Under the pieces are notes generated by a model, which made no database searches, was not told where the DNA came from, and was given only the letters and a program-made list of their open reading frames with translations. A stretch of 64,000 nucleotides of DNA from NCBI GenBank assembly GCA_017651065.1, contig JAGCDP010000016.1, positions 19,762 through 83,761 on the forward strand. Direction: 5' to 3'. Source of the stretch: Treponema sp. (GTDB lineage Bacteria; Spirochaetota; Spirochaetia; Treponematales; Treponemataceae). Shown one piece after another: positions 27,201 through 38,300 of this stretch. The translations under genes were made by a program, and so were the position numbers. Position 1 is the stretch's first letter, and every line of letters begins with the position of its first letter.

Positions 27201-29242
27201 TTGTTCCAGAGGGAGAACCTGATCCAAAGGATTTAGGTAACGGTTCTTACGAATTGATGAGCTACCAGGAAGACAGGGCAGGAAACAAATCTGCTAATTC
27301 TGCAAAGCAGACTGTTACTATTAATAATCTTTTCCCGGAAGTAACGAACTTTGGTATTGATTTACCGGATGGATATTATAAAGCAGGAACAGATATTACA
27401 TTTACAGTTGATTTTAATGATCAGATAAAAGTTAGTGCCTTAACAGACTTGAAACTAACCTTTGCTTCTAATGAAGATGCAACAAAAACAAAACAGTTGA
27501 ATTTGGCTTCTCTTCCAAGTGGTGGTAGAGCTTCAAGTTTTGAATTTACTTACAAAACTATAGGTTCTGATGAATTTAAAGGCGTTGTTGTAACAGAAAT
27601 TCTTTTTGCAGATTCTGTAGAAGATACTTATGGTAACGAACCTGCCTTCAGCGGTACACCAAAGAAGCTTACTCCAACGAACTGTACAATTTTGAATTCA
27701 ACCGCCGGTGGTAAACGAACTGGTGTAGTTCTTGACGGTGTTGCACCGACAATTTCAACTTATTCTCCGACAAATAATGGAATAAGTACTATAACAAATA
27801 ATGCTAACTTTAAGGTAACATTAACTTTCAGCGAAAACGTATTTAAGGAAACCGGTTATATCATTCTTCAGCGTAAGGGAGAATGGGCAATTCCTGCTGT
27901 AATGACAAACGATGAATTCTTAAAGTACTACAATAAGATGAGCGATGCTAATAAGGCGATTGTAAGGAAAATGGGAAGCGACGGAGATGACTTAAAGCAC
28001 GGACGTACAGGTATTGAAGTTGGTCCGTACCGAAGAATTACCCATGGTCTTAAGGTTGACGGTTCAAATTATGTTCCAGATACTGATACTAAGTTTGTGC
28101 TTGCTTATGAACTTGGACTTTATGATGGTTCTGCAACCTTGAATAATGGAACAGAAACAGGAACCTTTACAGTTACAGTAGCACAGATTCGTTCTGCACT
28201 CGAAAGTGTAGGTTATCATCAGCACAAGGTAGACGTTGCTTCTGATTACGTAAAGATTACAGGAAATACGGTAGAAATTACATTCTCTGAAGCAATAGAA
28301 GATGGTCGTGAATGGGAACTTATAATTCCTGATACAGCCTTCCGTGATAATGCAGAAAACTTCTTTGGTGGAATTAATGCAGGTTCTTATTCGTTCTGGA
28401 GTAACAATGTTGCAAAACCTGTTGTTCGTGTAGACCGCTATACACACGGTTGGGGTGCACATGAACCGAATGCAGACGGAAGCTTTACAGATATCACTGT
28501 AAACAATGGTAAATTTACTACTAACGAATTGGCTAACTCTGCTGCTAAGGTCGCTCCAACAGGTTATTGCCGTGCAAGAATTGACTGTGAGACACCGGGG
28601 GCTGCAATCAAGTATTCAAAGCTCGGAATAACTGGAACTGCGTGGACAGACACAGCCCCTGCAGGTGTTGCCTATAACGCCACAGGAGGAACTGCAGAAA
28701 CTTCTGATTATCATACAAGTTCAAGACATGTTCTTGATGATATAACAACTACAAATCTTAATAAGCGTGGTACACAAACTTATACTGCAAATTCTGACAT
28801 CATAGTGGGAGATGGCAAATATACTACTGCTCGTAAAGATTACATTACAGCGTATGCAACAAAATCTGGTTTTACAGATTCTGCAAACGGCTTTGAAGGA
28901 ATCTTCAAAACAATCGTTTATATTGAATCTAAGGCTAATGTTAGTTCACTGAATGTAGAAGGAGGTACTTCTCCTGGCGGGCAGCCAAACGTATTTGGTT
29001 TCCCACTACGAGATGCAACCGATGAAGATGACCCAACTGGTGCCGGAAGGTATTCAAAGAACTGTTATATAATTACTTCAAGAACCAAATTTGTATTTGT
29101 ATCTTATGAAATAATTTCAAATGACTGGGCAATTCTTCTTTGTGGTGGAAACCATGCAAGAAGTTATCCTCTAAACAGTTATGGTGGTTCTGCTTATATT
29201 ACTAAACAGAATTTCTGGACAGGTAATAATGTAACTAACTAA
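24248..29242 (+). CDS. Giant Ig-like lipoprotein 1
   Basis: A 1664-residue exported lipoprotein: signal peptide with lipobox FTSC, cysteine at about residue 25, followed by EVGMGKAVD. The body is a chain of bacterial Ig-like beta-sandwich repeats. One type begins with ITSPEKFSYQ..GKCTDN, another carries the recurrent pattern G-x-Y-x-x-G-x-x-I/L-x-F/V-x-V-x-F (for example around 700 and 1045). The composition is rich in Thr, Ser, Asn and Asp. The C-terminal 250 residues (PVVRVDRYTHGWG onward) align by eye with the next gene's C-terminus. A surface adhesin or substrate-binding role is inferred. Ribosome-binding site AAGGTGG. Confidence 0.8.
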   Translation: MKKRKIFNVVLSFLFVFSLVFTSCEVGMGKAVDLDAPYLTITSPEKFSYQPLAISLKGKCTDNVRVKEVRITNKESGKLYGYATITEDEWQFDMTLAKEEEGEITFLCSAYDDFGNCSTKSSRNITLLVDEHAPEGSGWYVERGNHKPTNLKDKDYLENLDYTLSVNKDVPQNEVVNLHASFYDAMNIDYITINLYEDESQTPVLSKTLKANPSEMNYIGDGKSMYSPVFTFTHSEFAAKGLGSGKHYMRVKYESRDNDDPVNYNESAGDTEGYFLWWPESDKPNFQVNNVENGELTVSVGSSIPLDIFDDDGLSEYYAALTETSVNYTEDQIISNASTRNNVFGGTSTDDHPIIKRTSFSNKVTQQDSPSITAPGTPTQMYLYIAAKDAKENGGTEKWNCRKVSVKVTDTSKPLLFIESPQQNTVPDIVSGTELTFKITGYSLDSKGSSFVKIIYVPDDPANAANNTSDKKAERAKALFNQYESDTTAKKVISGTNEVIWYTTLGEKQNAEGGWKKQMFEVSMDLASDFKNKNSTSTANETKYFEIFLRDEDGNDVNKSFIILGDSIAPGITITKPATELAVHNYDKNNLEIEFKASKDSGLGIDTSSYKVSTKIGAETIEWTPGGSNKITVNTTTKVGTITIPKATLKSWITNESQPTFTFYAKDKLGNGGNGEAQRTVILSTNPTPVSIIVDKGEGTYITGEKLKFKVTFTKQVKVTGIPKLRLKYSDSDTTYKYATYKSGSGSNSLEFEFTVPEGAESQKLLCTGFDVTDGDENVLTGSATIKATELGENDIYTSMSGVSIFSDTKTIKLDGVNPKIDNITVAAADGNNYCTKDKVIRATVKFSEAVRIEGSPTLVLKANDAYDTKISFAFENWNEDEIVFKHVVTTSDPEYTIKWAASYAFSNPGLIKDTPGNSLVLTGGKSGTSSVVIDYTPPNSAPTITPATGTYNEAKTIDLSGAETGATTYFSTNGGISWNNYSAIVPEGEPDPKDLGNGSYELMSYQEDRAGNKSANSAKQTVTINNLFPEVTNFGIDLPDGYYKAGTDITFTVDFNDQIKVSALTDLKLTFASNEDATKTKQLNLASLPSGGRASSFEFTYKTIGSDEFKGVVVTEILFADSVEDTYGNEPAFSGTPKKLTPTNCTILNSTAGGKRTGVVLDGVAPTISTYSPTNNGISTITNNANFKVTLTFSENVFKETGYIILQRKGEWAIPAVMTNDEFLKYYNKMSDANKAIVRKMGSDGDDLKHGRTGIEVGPYRRITHGLKVDGSNYVPDTDTKFVLAYELGLYDGSATLNNGTETGTFTVTVAQIRSALESVGYHQHKVDVASDYVKITGNTVEITFSEAIEDGREWELIIPDTAFRDNAENFFGGINAGSYSFWSNNVAKPVVRVDRYTHGWGAHEPNADGSFTDITVNNGKFTTNELANSAAKVAPTGYCRARIDCETPGAAIKYSKLGITGTAWTDTAPAGVAYNATGGTAETSDYHTSSRHVLDDITTTNLNKRGTQTYTANSDIIVGDGKYTTARKDYITAYATKSGFTDSANGFEGIFKTIVYIESKANVSSLNVEGGTSPGGQPNVFGFPLRDATDEDDPTGAGRYSKNCYIITSRTKFVFVSYEIISNDWAILLCGGNHARSYPLNSYGGSAYITKQNFWTGNNVTN

Positions 29243-29259
29243 GAGGGAGGTAAAAAAGT

Positions 29260-32200
29260 ATGAATAAGATAATAAGAAAAATAATTAAATTAATTAATCT
29301 GAGTATTGTGGGACTTGCACTTTTTATCTCCTGCGAAGTAGGACTTGGCGAAGCCGTAGATATGATGGCTCCTGTATTAAATGTAAAATCACCGGATAAT
29401 ACAGGCTATATTTTAAGAACCTTTGAAATAACAGGATCTGCCGAAGATAATATTGAAATAGACAGAATGGAAGTTCTTGTTGAACCTCTTGATGACCCTA
29501 ACGATACTAATTCTTATAAATTCAGGGTATCTGGCAACAGATGGCAGCAATATGATTATTCTTCACAGCTTTGGAATGATTATAATAATCAGTATTCAGA
29601 AGTTAGAGGTTCTAAACGCAGTATTGACTGGAAGCTTTGTTATACTTTTTCTGATTCAGTAACAACAGGAACAGAATTTAGTATTACAACCCAAGTTTAT
29701 GACCTATTTGGTAACGATGGTCCAAAGTCAAAAGACGAGCGTTCTGTAACTGTCGATATGAATTCTCCTACAGTTTCTATTGTTCAGCCTTCATTACGTG
29801 CATATGCTTCTGAAAATTCAGTTCAATATAATCTTAAGGATAATAGTGTAATTGAAAATTTAATGAATGGCACCTTTACTGTTAAAGGTTCTCAGAAGGA
29901 AGACGGTCGTTTGAGCAGTCTTTTTATCTACCTTGATGAAAAAACTTCTTCTGCTATTTCTGATGCAGAAAAAGAGCCGGGTGTATTAAAAGATAATTCA
30001 ATTGCATGGAAAGAAGTAACGGGTGATAATATCCGTAACTGGAGTGCAGACTTTAATCTTTCAAATATATCAGGTTATGAGAATAATAGAAAAACTGTTC
30101 GTCTTGTAACCGAAAGTCATGACCAGGCAGGAAATATTGAATATGTTGTTCAAGGCTGGTTTACTTACTGGAATGATGCTGATATTCCTTGGATAAATGC
30201 TACCTTTGGTGGTGATGATGGTACTCACAGAATTTCTGTTTATCCTAGTAGTGCTTTACAGGGGCAGTGTTATGATGATGATGGAATAAAAGAGATTACA
30301 GTTAAAGTTTATCAAAATGGGACACTGTATAAAACCGACAAATATACAGAACAGGATGTTCTTAATGATAAACCAAAATATTATGCCTGGTCCGTAAATG
30401 CACTTGGTGGTGTATGTGATTTTGATGTTGAAATTGAATGTAAGGATATAAATGGAAAATCAGCCGCATCGGTAACACGCTATCTTCATGTAAAAGATAC
30501 AAACCCTCCTTCTATTAAAATTACAACAGATACAACTGTGCCTATGCTTGGAAATGCTTCTGGTAATGTAACCTTAAGTGGTTATGTAGAAGATGATGCA
30601 GGAGTTTCAGCCTTAAAAATTGTAAGGATAAGCGAAAATACACCTGCTACAGATTTAATAAAATACTACGATAAAACATACTCAGAATGGAATAAAGTTA
30701 CTTCAGGCAATAAAAAAGCAAATTCAAACGGTAATACAATGTTCTGGGTAGATTTAAATAACGAATCTGGAGCAAACCACAGAAGAACCTTTAATAAGAC
30801 CTTTAATATATTTACAGATTTTGGAATCAATGGAACTACAGAAGAACTCATTACTCAGCAGTTTGTAGTAATGGCTATAGATACCGGAGGAGAATCTAAA
30901 ATTGATTCTTTTTCATGGTCAGGTGATTCGGATGCTCCTACTTTAACAATAGATAAGCTTGAAGTTTATGCAAATGGGGCAAGTACTCCAAAAGAAACCC
31001 TTAATTTTGCAACTGCCACAACAAAAAAACTTAAGCCTTATACAAGAAGTACTCCAGGGGATATTACCAGTTCTATAACCGATAAAATTCAGATAAGTGG
31101 AACCTGGAGTGATAATTCTACAGATATCTGGACAGATAAATCTAGAAAAGGAGACCTTACTCTCAATATAGACGGAATCGGTAATGTTTCTGTAACAGTG
31201 AATAATAACGGAACATGGACAACAGGTAAAATTATTCCTGCAGATTCAACTACAGCTGTTATTTATGCTGAATTTGCAGATTATGCCGGAAACGTTAAAA
31301 AAGTTAATGACAACTTTTTTGTAAGCAGTAACCTTCCTGAACTTTTAAGAATTTCTACAGCTTTAAGTGATGACCCTGATGTTAAATCCGGAGACGGCTC
31401 TTATAAAGTTGGTGAAGAAATAACTATTACCCTTGAGTTTAACAAGGCAGTTAAGTATACAGGTGGAACTCCATCTATAACTTTGAATGTTCCTGCTTCT
31501 GCTGCTCCTAAAGATAAGAAAACAATTAATTGTACAAGTCCTGCAGACACAGAAACAAGTACTTATGAATTCAAATATACAGTTGCTGATGGTGACGATA
31601 TTGATAAACTTGATGTAACCGCAATTAATACAACAGACATTACCTGGAAAGATTCCGATGGTAATAATGCAAGCCTTTCTATTCCTGCTGCTGATTCTAA
31701 TAAATTAAGCGGAACACGTTCTATAAAAATTGATACAGTTTCGCCAAAGATTAAGACAATTTCTGCAATTACTTCAAAAGGCTCTTATAAAGCCGGTGAT
31801 TCAATTTTCATGACAATAGAATTTGATGAAGATGTTGAAATTCCTGAAGCAAATCTTTCAAATTTAAAATTGGGATTAAATGCAGCTACTAGCCCAACCT
31901 TGTCTGCTAAAGTTACCGGACCAAAAACAGTTTTAATGACATATTCTGTTAAGAGCGGTAATAATGCAAATCCGTTGAAAATAACAATAACAAGTGAAGA
32001 CTATTCTGGAGCTGGAATTACAGATATTGCAGGAAACCCTCTTGTTGACGATGTTTCAACTGCAACTCTTACCGGAATAATTATTGATACCGGAGTTCCG
32101 GGTCAGCCGGTAATTTCCGGTTTTGATAATAATGCCTATGTTTATGATGCAAATGGTATTACCTTTACGGTTACAAACATTGCTTCAGATGCAACTGTGA

Positions 32201-34023
32201 AACAGTACTCTATAGACGGCGGAGCTTCATGGTCAAATTATACCGGTTCGGTAAATCTGAAAAATAATGGTACATATACTGTAACAGCAAGACAAAGCGA
32301 TGCTGCAGGAAATGAAAGTTCTATTGCAGTTGCAAAAACAGTTACAATAGATGCCGGTAATCTTCTGACATCTGTTTCTGCAGAGCTTCCTACAGGTACA
32401 TATACAACAGGTAATACAATTCCAATCGTATTGAACTTCAGAAGAAACGTAAAAGTTGCTTCAGGTTCTACATTAACCTTGAATAATTCAAAGACTGCAA
32501 CAATCAGATCTGCAAATGTAAATACTGCAGCAACAAGGTTAATTTATGATTATGTTGTAGCAGAAGGTGATGACATCAATGCGCTTAATGTAAACGCAAT
32601 AGCAGGAACCTTTACAGATGCGGCAGGACACAATGTAAATGATTACATTATAGGAAAGATTCCGAGCGGAAAAAATCTTAGTGATGGACGAACTCTTAAA
32701 ATCATTACAGGAAAGCCGGTTGTTCAAAGTGCGGCCTTGTCAAAAGTAAATGGTGATGATGTATTGACTATTACTTTCTCAAGAAGCATTAAAAAAGGCT
32801 CTGGAAATATTACCCTTACTCATGGAGACGGCTTTAAGGCACCAAGTGTAATCAGCGAAGATAAGTTTATTAACTATAAGGCAAAAGCTTCATCTCTTTC
32901 TGATTATTATACTCTTGGTACAAACGGTTCTGATGTAAATGGTAATTCAGACCTTACAGAAAAATACATTCTTAACTATGATATCGACACTAATAATACT
33001 AATGTAATTGCCGCCCTTAAAACAGCAGATGCAGATAAGGTTATTATTCCTGTAAATAGTAGTTATGTTACTGTAAACGGTTCAAAACTTGTTATTACTT
33101 TATCTGACTCATATGCGGTTCCTGTTAAGGGAGCAGATTATTCAATTTCGATAGATGCCGGAGTAGCAAAAGACAGTCAAAACCATTCTAATGAGCTTTC
33201 TAATACTTTTAGTGTAACTCATTCAGGTCTTGAAGCTCCTGTTGTTCGTGTAAACAAAAAGCGCGAAACTACAGGTGCTACAGTTACACAGCCTACGACA
33301 ACAGGTGTAAAAGCAGACTGTCAGACACCTGGTTCTACTGTAACTTGTGTTGTTTATAGACAGCAGACAGATCAGTATTCTGTAACAAGTAAGACATCTA
33401 TCCCAACAAAAGTAACTTTAAATCTTACTCAGAATTCTACACAATCAAGTTATCCTTTTAATATAGGTGTTAACAACGATACAACACATGGTTTTATATA
33501 CCGAATTAATGCAACAGCAAAAAAGACAGGTCAAACAGATGTTACAGCATATGAATTTGCATACAGAAGTGTTTATACCATGACTAATGTTGGCGGTGGT
33601 GATGTAGGTACAACTGGATCTTATGCTCAGGTTTGGGTACGTGGTTCAGATTTGCCTACAGGTGGTATAAGTATTTCTTCATATCCTGTTTCATGGAACT
33701 CAGAACAGTTTGATAAGGTTCGTGCCATGACAAACAGCACAGGTGATACCTGGTACTGGATTTCATGGGAACTTATTAAACCAACTTACTTACAGCCTTT
33801 GAGAGGTGATATGCCTAGTGATGCTGCAGAAAATGGTCCTAGTGTATGGAGTTGGGGTATGCAGTGTTATATTCCGGGACTTGCAAACCATCCTTTGTAT
33901 CCTGGACAGAGTATAACTTTTAATGGTAATACAAATTACTATGGTGCTAACGCTCTATCTTTCTACAACAAGCACTGTGAATATCGCAACGGTAAAAAGG
34001 TTGTAAAAAAGAAGAAGTCATAA
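29260..34023 (+). CDS. Giant Ig-like lipoprotein 2
   Basis: A 1587-residue paralogue of the preceding gene, 17 bp downstream with ribosome-binding site GGGAGG, so co-transcribed. The signal peptide ends in FISC and the mature protein begins CEVGLGEAVD. Ig-like repeats fill residues 40-1330, again with the G-x-Y-x-x-G-x-x-I-x-I/M-x-I/L-x-F repeat (GSYKVGEEITITLEFNKAVK, GSYKAGDSIFMTIEFDEDVE). A C-terminal module begins at PVVRVNKKRETTG and contains a DCQTPGS motif shared with lipoprotein 1 (DCETPGA), ending in a lysine-rich tail. A cell-surface location is inferred; there are no enzymatic motifs that I can see. Confidence 0.8.
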   Translation: MNKIIRKIIKLINLSIVGLALFISCEVGLGEAVDMMAPVLNVKSPDNTGYILRTFEITGSAEDNIEIDRMEVLVEPLDDPNDTNSYKFRVSGNRWQQYDYSSQLWNDYNNQYSEVRGSKRSIDWKLCYTFSDSVTTGTEFSITTQVYDLFGNDGPKSKDERSVTVDMNSPTVSIVQPSLRAYASENSVQYNLKDNSVIENLMNGTFTVKGSQKEDGRLSSLFIYLDEKTSSAISDAEKEPGVLKDNSIAWKEVTGDNIRNWSADFNLSNISGYENNRKTVRLVTESHDQAGNIEYVVQGWFTYWNDADIPWINATFGGDDGTHRISVYPSSALQGQCYDDDGIKEITVKVYQNGTLYKTDKYTEQDVLNDKPKYYAWSVNALGGVCDFDVEIECKDINGKSAASVTRYLHVKDTNPPSIKITTDTTVPMLGNASGNVTLSGYVEDDAGVSALKIVRISENTPATDLIKYYDKTYSEWNKVTSGNKKANSNGNTMFWVDLNNESGANHRRTFNKTFNIFTDFGINGTTEELITQQFVVMAIDTGGESKIDSFSWSGDSDAPTLTIDKLEVYANGASTPKETLNFATATTKKLKPYTRSTPGDITSSITDKIQISGTWSDNSTDIWTDKSRKGDLTLNIDGIGNVSVTVNNNGTWTTGKIIPADSTTAVIYAEFADYAGNVKKVNDNFFVSSNLPELLRISTALSDDPDVKSGDGSYKVGEEITITLEFNKAVKYTGGTPSITLNVPASAAPKDKKTINCTSPADTETSTYEFKYTVADGDDIDKLDVTAINTTDITWKDSDGNNASLSIPAADSNKLSGTRSIKIDTVSPKIKTISAITSKGSYKAGDSIFMTIEFDEDVEIPEANLSNLKLGLNAATSPTLSAKVTGPKTVLMTYSVKSGNNANPLKITITSEDYSGAGITDIAGNPLVDDVSTATLTGIIIDTGVPGQPVISGFDNNAYVYDANGITFTVTNIASDATVKQYSIDGGASWSNYTGSVNLKNNGTYTVTARQSDAAGNESSIAVAKTVTIDAGNLLTSVSAELPTGTYTTGNTIPIVLNFRRNVKVASGSTLTLNNSKTATIRSANVNTAATRLIYDYVVAEGDDINALNVNAIAGTFTDAAGHNVNDYIIGKIPSGKNLSDGRTLKIITGKPVVQSAALSKVNGDDVLTITFSRSIKKGSGNITLTHGDGFKAPSVISEDKFINYKAKASSLSDYYTLGTNGSDVNGNSDLTEKYILNYDIDTNNTNVIAALKTADADKVIIPVNSSYVTVNGSKLVITLSDSYAVPVKGADYSISIDAGVAKDSQNHSNELSNTFSVTHSGLEAPVVRVNKKRETTGATVTQPTTTGVKADCQTPGSTVTCVVYRQQTDQYSVTSKTSIPTKVTLNLTQNSTQSSYPFNIGVNNDTTHGFIYRINATAKKTGQTDVTAYEFAYRSVYTMTNVGGGDVGTTGSYAQVWVRGSDLPTGGISISSYPVSWNSEQFDKVRAMTNSTGDTWYWISWELIKPTYLQPLRGDMPSDAAENGPSVWSWGMQCYIPGLANHPLYPGQSITFNGNTNYYGANALSFYNKHCEYRNGKKVVKKKKS

Positions 34024-34038
34024 CAAACAAAAATAATA

Positions 34039-34067
34039 AAGCCGTGTTTCAATACGAAGCACGGCTT
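34039..34067. terminator. Bidirectional rho-independent terminator
   Basis: An 8-bp perfect stem AAGCCGTG / CACGGCTT with a 13-nt loop is flanked by A-rich and T-rich runs. It lies between the convergent lipoprotein 2 and nuclease genes and can serve both. Confidence 0.8.
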
Positions 34068-34095
34068 TTCATTTTAACAATAATGTGAATAAAAA

Positions 34096-34944
34096 CTATT
34101 CCTCTTTCACCGGAATTCTTTCCTTCAGCTCCAGGACTTTTTCAAGGGGCATCTTTAGACAGCGAGAGATTTTTTCGGGAGAATCGCCTTCTGCAAGTAA
34201 AGCAATGGCGTCTTCTTCGGCTTTTTCATTTCTACCTTCTGCTTTGCCTTCGCGGAATTTATAAGCCATTTGTCTTTCTAATTCCATAAACTGTTTCCTC
34301 CACTGCGTATTGTGCTTTGCGTCTTCTACAAGTTTTGAAATTCTGCTGCCAAAACTGTCTGTACTTTCATTTGACATTACAAGCTTTAAGAACGCCTTTT
34401 GTCTTTCATCTAGTATTTTATCATAGTTTTCTGCAATAAAAAAGTATTTATAGGCCCTATCTTTGAGTTTAATTGCCGGATCTTCTACACAAAGATTTTC
34501 AAAAGTATACTTTGCCAGATTCTTTTTGAAGATGTCCTGTACACAAATGAATATGACATAACTGTCCTTTAAATTCCGATATTCATCACCAGAATTGAGT
34601 TCCTGTACATCAAGTATTCCCTGATAGTATCTTGCCCGCTCCGGAAGCTCATATGTATCAGAAGCCTGCATTTCAAGATTATAGCCTTTTTCATCTCCAA
34701 CTGCATACACATCAAGTTGTACACCTTTCTTTCCGTAATCAATTTCAATTACTTCTTCGGAATGCATTTCAATGTGATCAATCTTAATCTGCATCAGTAT
34801 TTCAAGAAGTTCTTTACACACATCAGGATTGTTACGCATAACCTTGTAAAAAATAAAGTTGTTTGCAATTGTTGCCTTTTCCCATTTTTCCTCTAGGGTG
34901 AGTTCAGCCTCATCATTGAGAATTTTGTTTTTAGAATCACTCAT
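34096..34944 (-). CDS. Rpn family PD-(D/E)XK nuclease (transposase_31-like)
   Basis: The start at 34944 is chosen because GGAGG lies six bases upstream, nine codons inside the longest frame. The protein is about 282 residues. The restriction-like nuclease core shows VQLDVYAVGDE (Asp78) and NLEMQ (Glu91, Gln93), with the YQGILDVQEL and DSYVIFIC segments typical of the Rpn / PD-(D/E)XK transposase-like family. These proteins cut DNA and are associated with recombination; copies are often numerous in Treponema-like genomes. The C-terminal EGKAEGRNEKAEEDA tail is also typical. It lies between two giant lipoprotein genes on the opposite strand and shares a 20-bp upstream element with the gene at 4034. 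Confidence 0.85.
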   Translation of the reverse strand: MSDSKNKILNDEAELTLEEKWEKATIANNFIFYKVMRNNPDVCKELLEILMQIKIDHIEMHSEEVIEIDYGKKGVQLDVYAVGDEKGYNLEMQASDTYELPERARYYQGILDVQELNSGDEYRNLKDSYVIFICVQDIFKKNLAKYTFENLCVEDPAIKLKDRAYKYFFIAENYDKILDERQKAFLKLVMSNESTDSFGSRISKLVEDAKHNTQWRKQFMELERQMAYKFREGKAEGRNEKAEEDAIALLAEGDSPEKISRCLKMPLEKVLELKERIPVKEE

Positions 34945-35374
34945 AGTTTTCCTCCATTTTTTCGAAAACACCGCAGAGCATACCGCCCCGACACGCGATC
35001 TTTAATTCCTACATATAGTTTTAAAAAAAAAGTGGACTTATTACAAAAATTTCATAAAAAAAATCAAAAAAAATGCAAATTTCCCAAAAATAACACATTT
35101 TTATGTAGTATCTCCGCGAATTTTCACGAAAAAATTTGCTTTTTTGGGGAAAATTGCTTATATTATTTGTGGGTTAAAGGCTCAAAATTTATTTAAAAAT
35201 CTTGTTTCTTCTATTAAAAGTAATTGTTTTCTTATTGTCAGTCAGCCTAAAAAGTACGAATAAGGTGGGTGTATCAAGAAATACTCTTCTTCTGCCGATA
35301 AAGTAGATTGGAGAGATGGGGTATTTTGCATTCGTTGCCATTTTATAGCAAACGGTGCTTTTAGAGGTGTTGTT
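34945..35374. other. AT-rich intergenic region with conserved 20-mer
   Basis: About 430 bp without a supported gene. It carries the minus-strand nuclease promoter, including the 20-mer at 35033-35052 that is identical to one upstream of the gene at 4034, then a very A/T-rich stretch to about 35170. Moderate-GC sequence leads into AGAGG (35363-35367), the ribosome-binding site of the third lipoprotein. Short frames in this stretch show no convincing start or composition. Confidence 0.5.
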
Positions 35375-38300
35375 ATGAAAATATTTAAGAACAGGATTCG
35401 TTTTTCTCATGGAATCATTATTTTTCTCACTGCAGCTGTTTTATCTACCCTCTCATTTTTCTCCTGCGAAGTAGGCCTTGGCGGCGCCGTAGACACCCAA
35501 CCACCTAAGATTACTATAACTAATCCGCCGGTTGATGCTGTAATCCGCGATAACTTTGCGATTTGCGGTACTTATGACGATGATGGTACTATAGCAAGTG
35601 TAACTGCGGTACTTTCAAGACCAGACGGAAGGGGTAGTTCCTTCACCTTTACTACTTTTACCCTTGCTCCTGATACTGAAAATCGCGGGGCAGGTATATG
35701 GAAGATTCCTGTATATACAATCGATTCAAACAAAAACAAGATTATTGTAGATGGAACCTATCAGGCATCAATCACAATTAAAGATGCTTCTGGCCGTACA
35801 ACAATTCAAAATACAACTTTTACTATAGATAATACTCCTCCGGTTATTGTTCTTCAGAGACCTGGAACCGATTTAAACGCATCTGCTGGTAATTCAGATA
35901 CTTATGGTCGTGTATTCAGTCTTGAAGGTTTGGGTGCTGATGACAATAATATTGACCACATTGATGTAAATATTTTTGAACACAAAGATGATGTAACTTC
36001 AGATACTGCGCAACCTAAACATACAGTTACATTGTCAAATGTTCCACCTTCAATTTCGATGAACGTTGCTGAATATGGTGATGAAAACTACACTGCAATT
36101 TATGGAAATGTTCAGCCCGAAGATTTTGCAGCGGCTCAGTTCTTCTGTACAATTAATGCATACGATTCGGCTCAAAGATATCCTATAGATTCTGAAGTTC
36201 AATCAGCAGAAGATCTTTTAGGTAATACCACAGATGTTTATTATATTTATGAAGATCTTTCAAAAGATATTTTAAAGACTGTAAAAATCACAGAACTCTA
36301 CCATATTATAAATGGTGTTTCATATCTTGATCCTTCACGTTCTGCCAGCGATTTTGACAGTATAAAAGAAGATCTTGTTCAATATGAAAAAAAATCAGGT
36401 TCGTTTGTTCTTGATCCAAAAAATAATCCTACATTCTCTGTTGCAGGTAAACCAACTTTAAAGGCAAATACAGAGTGTCTTGATGTTGCAACAGATTACA
36501 CTGTTTCTAATGATTCAGATATTACTATTCAGGTAAATGTTGGTCTTGATAACAGCCCGATTGTTGATGATGCAAATTTCAGAGTATATTTCCAGAGTGC
36601 TGTTTTTGAAAATGGAAAATACAAGGGAACCGGACCTAAGATTTATCCGGTAATTAATTCTGAAAATGGTAAGAAGAAGATTGGTTCAAACTATCAGTTT
36701 ACAGTAAATGTTAAGAGTAGTTCTGGTGGATTACAGGTAGAGCATCCTTATATTATTGGTGTAGATGGAAAAGACCAGAATGACCAGCCTATTTTAGCTG
36801 CAAATAATGGTTATGGTTTTTATCTGCTTTCTATGGCTTCGGCCCCAACTTTAAAAGATATTATTCCTGCGGCTTCTACTATTTATGTAAAAAAAGACGG
36901 AAGCCTTAGAATAACTGGAAAAACAACTCTTACAGAAGGAAATCCTGTTGTATCAATCCGATACAATGATGTCGAGTGGCTTTCAAGCGGTGAATTGACT
37001 CAAACCTCTGCTACATCAACAAATGAATATCCGTTTGATATTACAATTCCGGCTTCATATTTCAATAATAATGCCGACCGAGATGATCAGAACCAGATAA
37101 AGAGTACTGAATTTGCTATAGAAATTCGTTCTGCAAACGGAGGAAAAACATCTTCTACTTACAAAACCGTAATGTATGATGTTGATGAGCCTCTTGTAAA
37201 TGAAGTAACTGTTTCGCCTGAAATTAAAAAGAACTCAAAATATGTATTAAATGGTGTAGTAACTGTAAAGGCTTTGCTTGAAGATGATTTTACTGCTGTA
37301 AAAAAATGGAAATATGAAGTTATTCAGAATGACAATACAGTAGGAGATGTAAGCGAAGACAAGTTTACTTCTAAAGTTGAATTTACTATTGATACAACAA
37401 CTCTGCAGGATGAGAAAGATGCAGTCATAAAAATTACTGTAGAAGATAAGGCAGGAAATATAAATCCTTATGAAATTCCTTGTTTTGTTGACCAGGAAAC
37501 AGATAAACCGGATTTTGAAGCTCAGGATGGAGTTGCATGGTATAAGAATATTGTAAACCCTTACTATATAAAGGAAAGTTCTAAGAATGTAATTTCTGGC
37601 AGCCTTTACAGCAGAATAAAAGATGATGATAGTGTTAAATTTGTAAAATTTGAAGTAAAGGCAATTTCACCACATGCAGATAGTACATTTACAGGAACTA
37701 ATCAGACTAATCCGGCTTATGCAGGTTATGATATAGCAGCCGATTCTGTACAGGCTCAGCTTGATTCGAATGTAAGAACTTCAATTTACAAAAAAAGCGG
37801 ACAGGAAAGTAGTGTTACACATGTAATGCCTTCGACCTCTGGTTTTTATGAAGTAACTCAGACTGTATATGATGCAAACTTTGTATGTACTGGTGAAGAT
37901 AATGGAAATGGCAATGAACCAACCGAGGCAGATGAAGCTGTTGCTGCCAATGCAAATTATTTTACTAAATCAGTATATGTAATTAAGATTTCTGGTAATG
38001 GTCCTCAGTATTCTCTTTCAAGAGATACAACTGTTATTTCTCCAAATAATCAGAATAAAGAACTTAAAGTCACAATCTCAATTGAAGGAGGCGAACCTCC
38101 TTATACTATCTGGAGAAATGATATTGATACTCCTGTTGCTTCAAATATAACCGGAAGTGAATATATAGATACTTTCCAGGTAAAAGATGTACCGGCTAAT
38201 CTTACTGTAAGATATAAAGTAAGGGATGTAAACGGAACAACTCCTAAAGAAATAAAATATACTCTTGATTCGGAAAACCCAACTTTTACAAATCCAAAGA

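Noticed and set aside
34096..34944. Complete insertion sequence around the Rpn-type nuclease
   Set aside because: No terminal inverted repeats or target duplications could be seen next to the gene, and Rpn-family proteins are usually not carried on classical insertion sequences.
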